Assembly: GCA_963520725.1 (NCBI GenBank)
Contig: CAUQSG010000038.1
Coordinates: 1-14,489, forward strand
DNA length: 14,489 nucleotides
Direction of reading: 5' to 3'
DNA from: JABCPE02 sp963520725
GTDB taxonomy: Bacteria; Bacteroidota; Bacteroidia; Flavobacteriales; Weeksellaceae
Part shown: piece by piece, positions 14,155-14,489 of the stretch
How the letters are laid out: each line of letters starts with the position of its first letter
Position numbering within the stretch: the first letter of the stretch is position 1
Made by a program: the position numbers and the translations under genes
Notes under the pieces: model-generated
Databases searched by the model: none
What the model saw: the letters and a program-made list of their open reading frames with translations, nothing else
What the model was told of the DNA's origin: nothing

Positions 14155-14489
14155 ATGAAATTAGATATTTTAGCAATAGGCGCTCATCCTGATGATGTAG
14201 AGTTCGCATGTGGCGGAACCCTTTTGAAATTGGCTTCCGAAGGAAAAAGTATAGGAATCATAGACCTTACACAGGGAGAAATGGGAACCCGCGGTACCAT
14301 AGAAACAAGGTATGAGGAGGCTGCCAATGCAGCAAAATTATTAGGTCTGAAAGCAAGAGAAAACTTAAAAATGAAAGACGGTTTTTTGGTTAATTCCGAA
14401 GAATATCAGTTGCGAATAGTGCAGATGATTAGAAAATACCGACCAGAGATTGTCTTTTGTAACGCTTGGGAAGACCGTCACCCAGACCA
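14155..14489 (+). CDS. bshB1: Bacillithiol biosynthesis N-acetylglucosaminyl-malate deacetylase BshB1 (3' end outside window)
   Basis: N-terminal 111 codons of a LmbE/PIG-L-family zinc deacetylase. It removes acetate from GlcNAc-malate in the second step of bacillithiol synthesis, in the cytoplasm. MKLDILAIGAHPDDVEFACG carries the zinc motif AHPDD, with His11 and Asp14 as ligands and Asp13 as the likely catalytic base. The typical LTQGEMGTRGT and RYEEAANAA blocks follow. The frame is still open at the window end, which falls inside DRHPD-; the cut codon begins CA and is probably the third zinc ligand His. The match to BshB1, rather than to other LmbE proteins, rests on the LTQGEMGTRG and AWEDRHPD pattern. 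It starts 11 nt after the PstS-like gene. Bacillithiol genes are known from flavobacteria. Confidence 0.9.
   Translation, partial: MKLDILAIGAHPDDVEFACGGTLLKLASEGKSIGIIDLTQGEMGTRGTIETRYEEAANAAKLLGLKARENLKMKDGFLVNSEEYQLRIVQMIRKYRPEIVFCNAWEDRHPD

Overview
The window looks like chromosomal DNA from a low-GC member of the Flavobacteriales (Bacteroidota), most like the Weeksellaceae (Chryseobacterium/Riemerella/Cloacibacterium-type). The reasons are AT-rich intergenic DNA, repeated TAnnTTTG promoter -7 boxes, no consistent Shine-Dalgarno sites, outer-membrane receptors of the Bacteroidota beta-barrel type, an exbB-exbD-exbD-tonB cluster, a TonB with the N-terminal ENRNKAYGAYDLR signature, and a bacillithiol gene (bshB1). 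The species cannot be fixed from the sequence alone.

Layout. (1) 1-3880: two tandem paralogous TonB-dependent outer-membrane receptors. The first is cut by the window start and the second is complete. They align without gaps at a constant offset of 2,232 nt, terminators included. (2) 3883-4389, minus strand: a small secreted beta-rich outer-membrane protein, convergent with the receptors and sharing a bidirectional terminator. (3) 4520-5803: an NADP-type malic enzyme gene broken by one in-frame TAG. (4) 5900-6920: a tandem pair of lipocalin-like lipoproteins. (5) 7012-9831: leuS, leucyl-tRNA synthetase. (6) 10014-12999: a TonB energy-transducing operon (exbB, two different exbD genes, tonB) ending in a terminator. 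(7) 13066-14143: a 66-aa membrane protein overlapping a PstS-like substrate-binding lipoprotein. (8) 14155-end: bshB1, cut by the window end.

How the parts fit. The ExbB/ExbD/TonB complex uses the proton gradient to drive outer-membrane receptors of the kind encoded at the left end, although nothing shows that these particular partners are paired. The PstS-like lipoprotein next to tonB may handle a periplasmic or surface ligand; no PstCAB permease genes are visible. LeuS and BshB1 are housekeeping enzymes. Transcription units are compact: strong hairpin terminators are followed within a few tens of bases by a TAnnTTTG box and then a predicted leader of only about 15-20 nt.

No clearly new multi-gene system is visible. 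The points most worth a second look are the nonsense codon in the malic enzyme gene, the patchy divergence of the duplicated receptors, the lipocalin lipoprotein pair, and the PstS-like/small membrane protein unit behind tonB. There is no gene-free stretch longer than about 200 bases; no RNA gene, CRISPR array or insertion sequence was seen.
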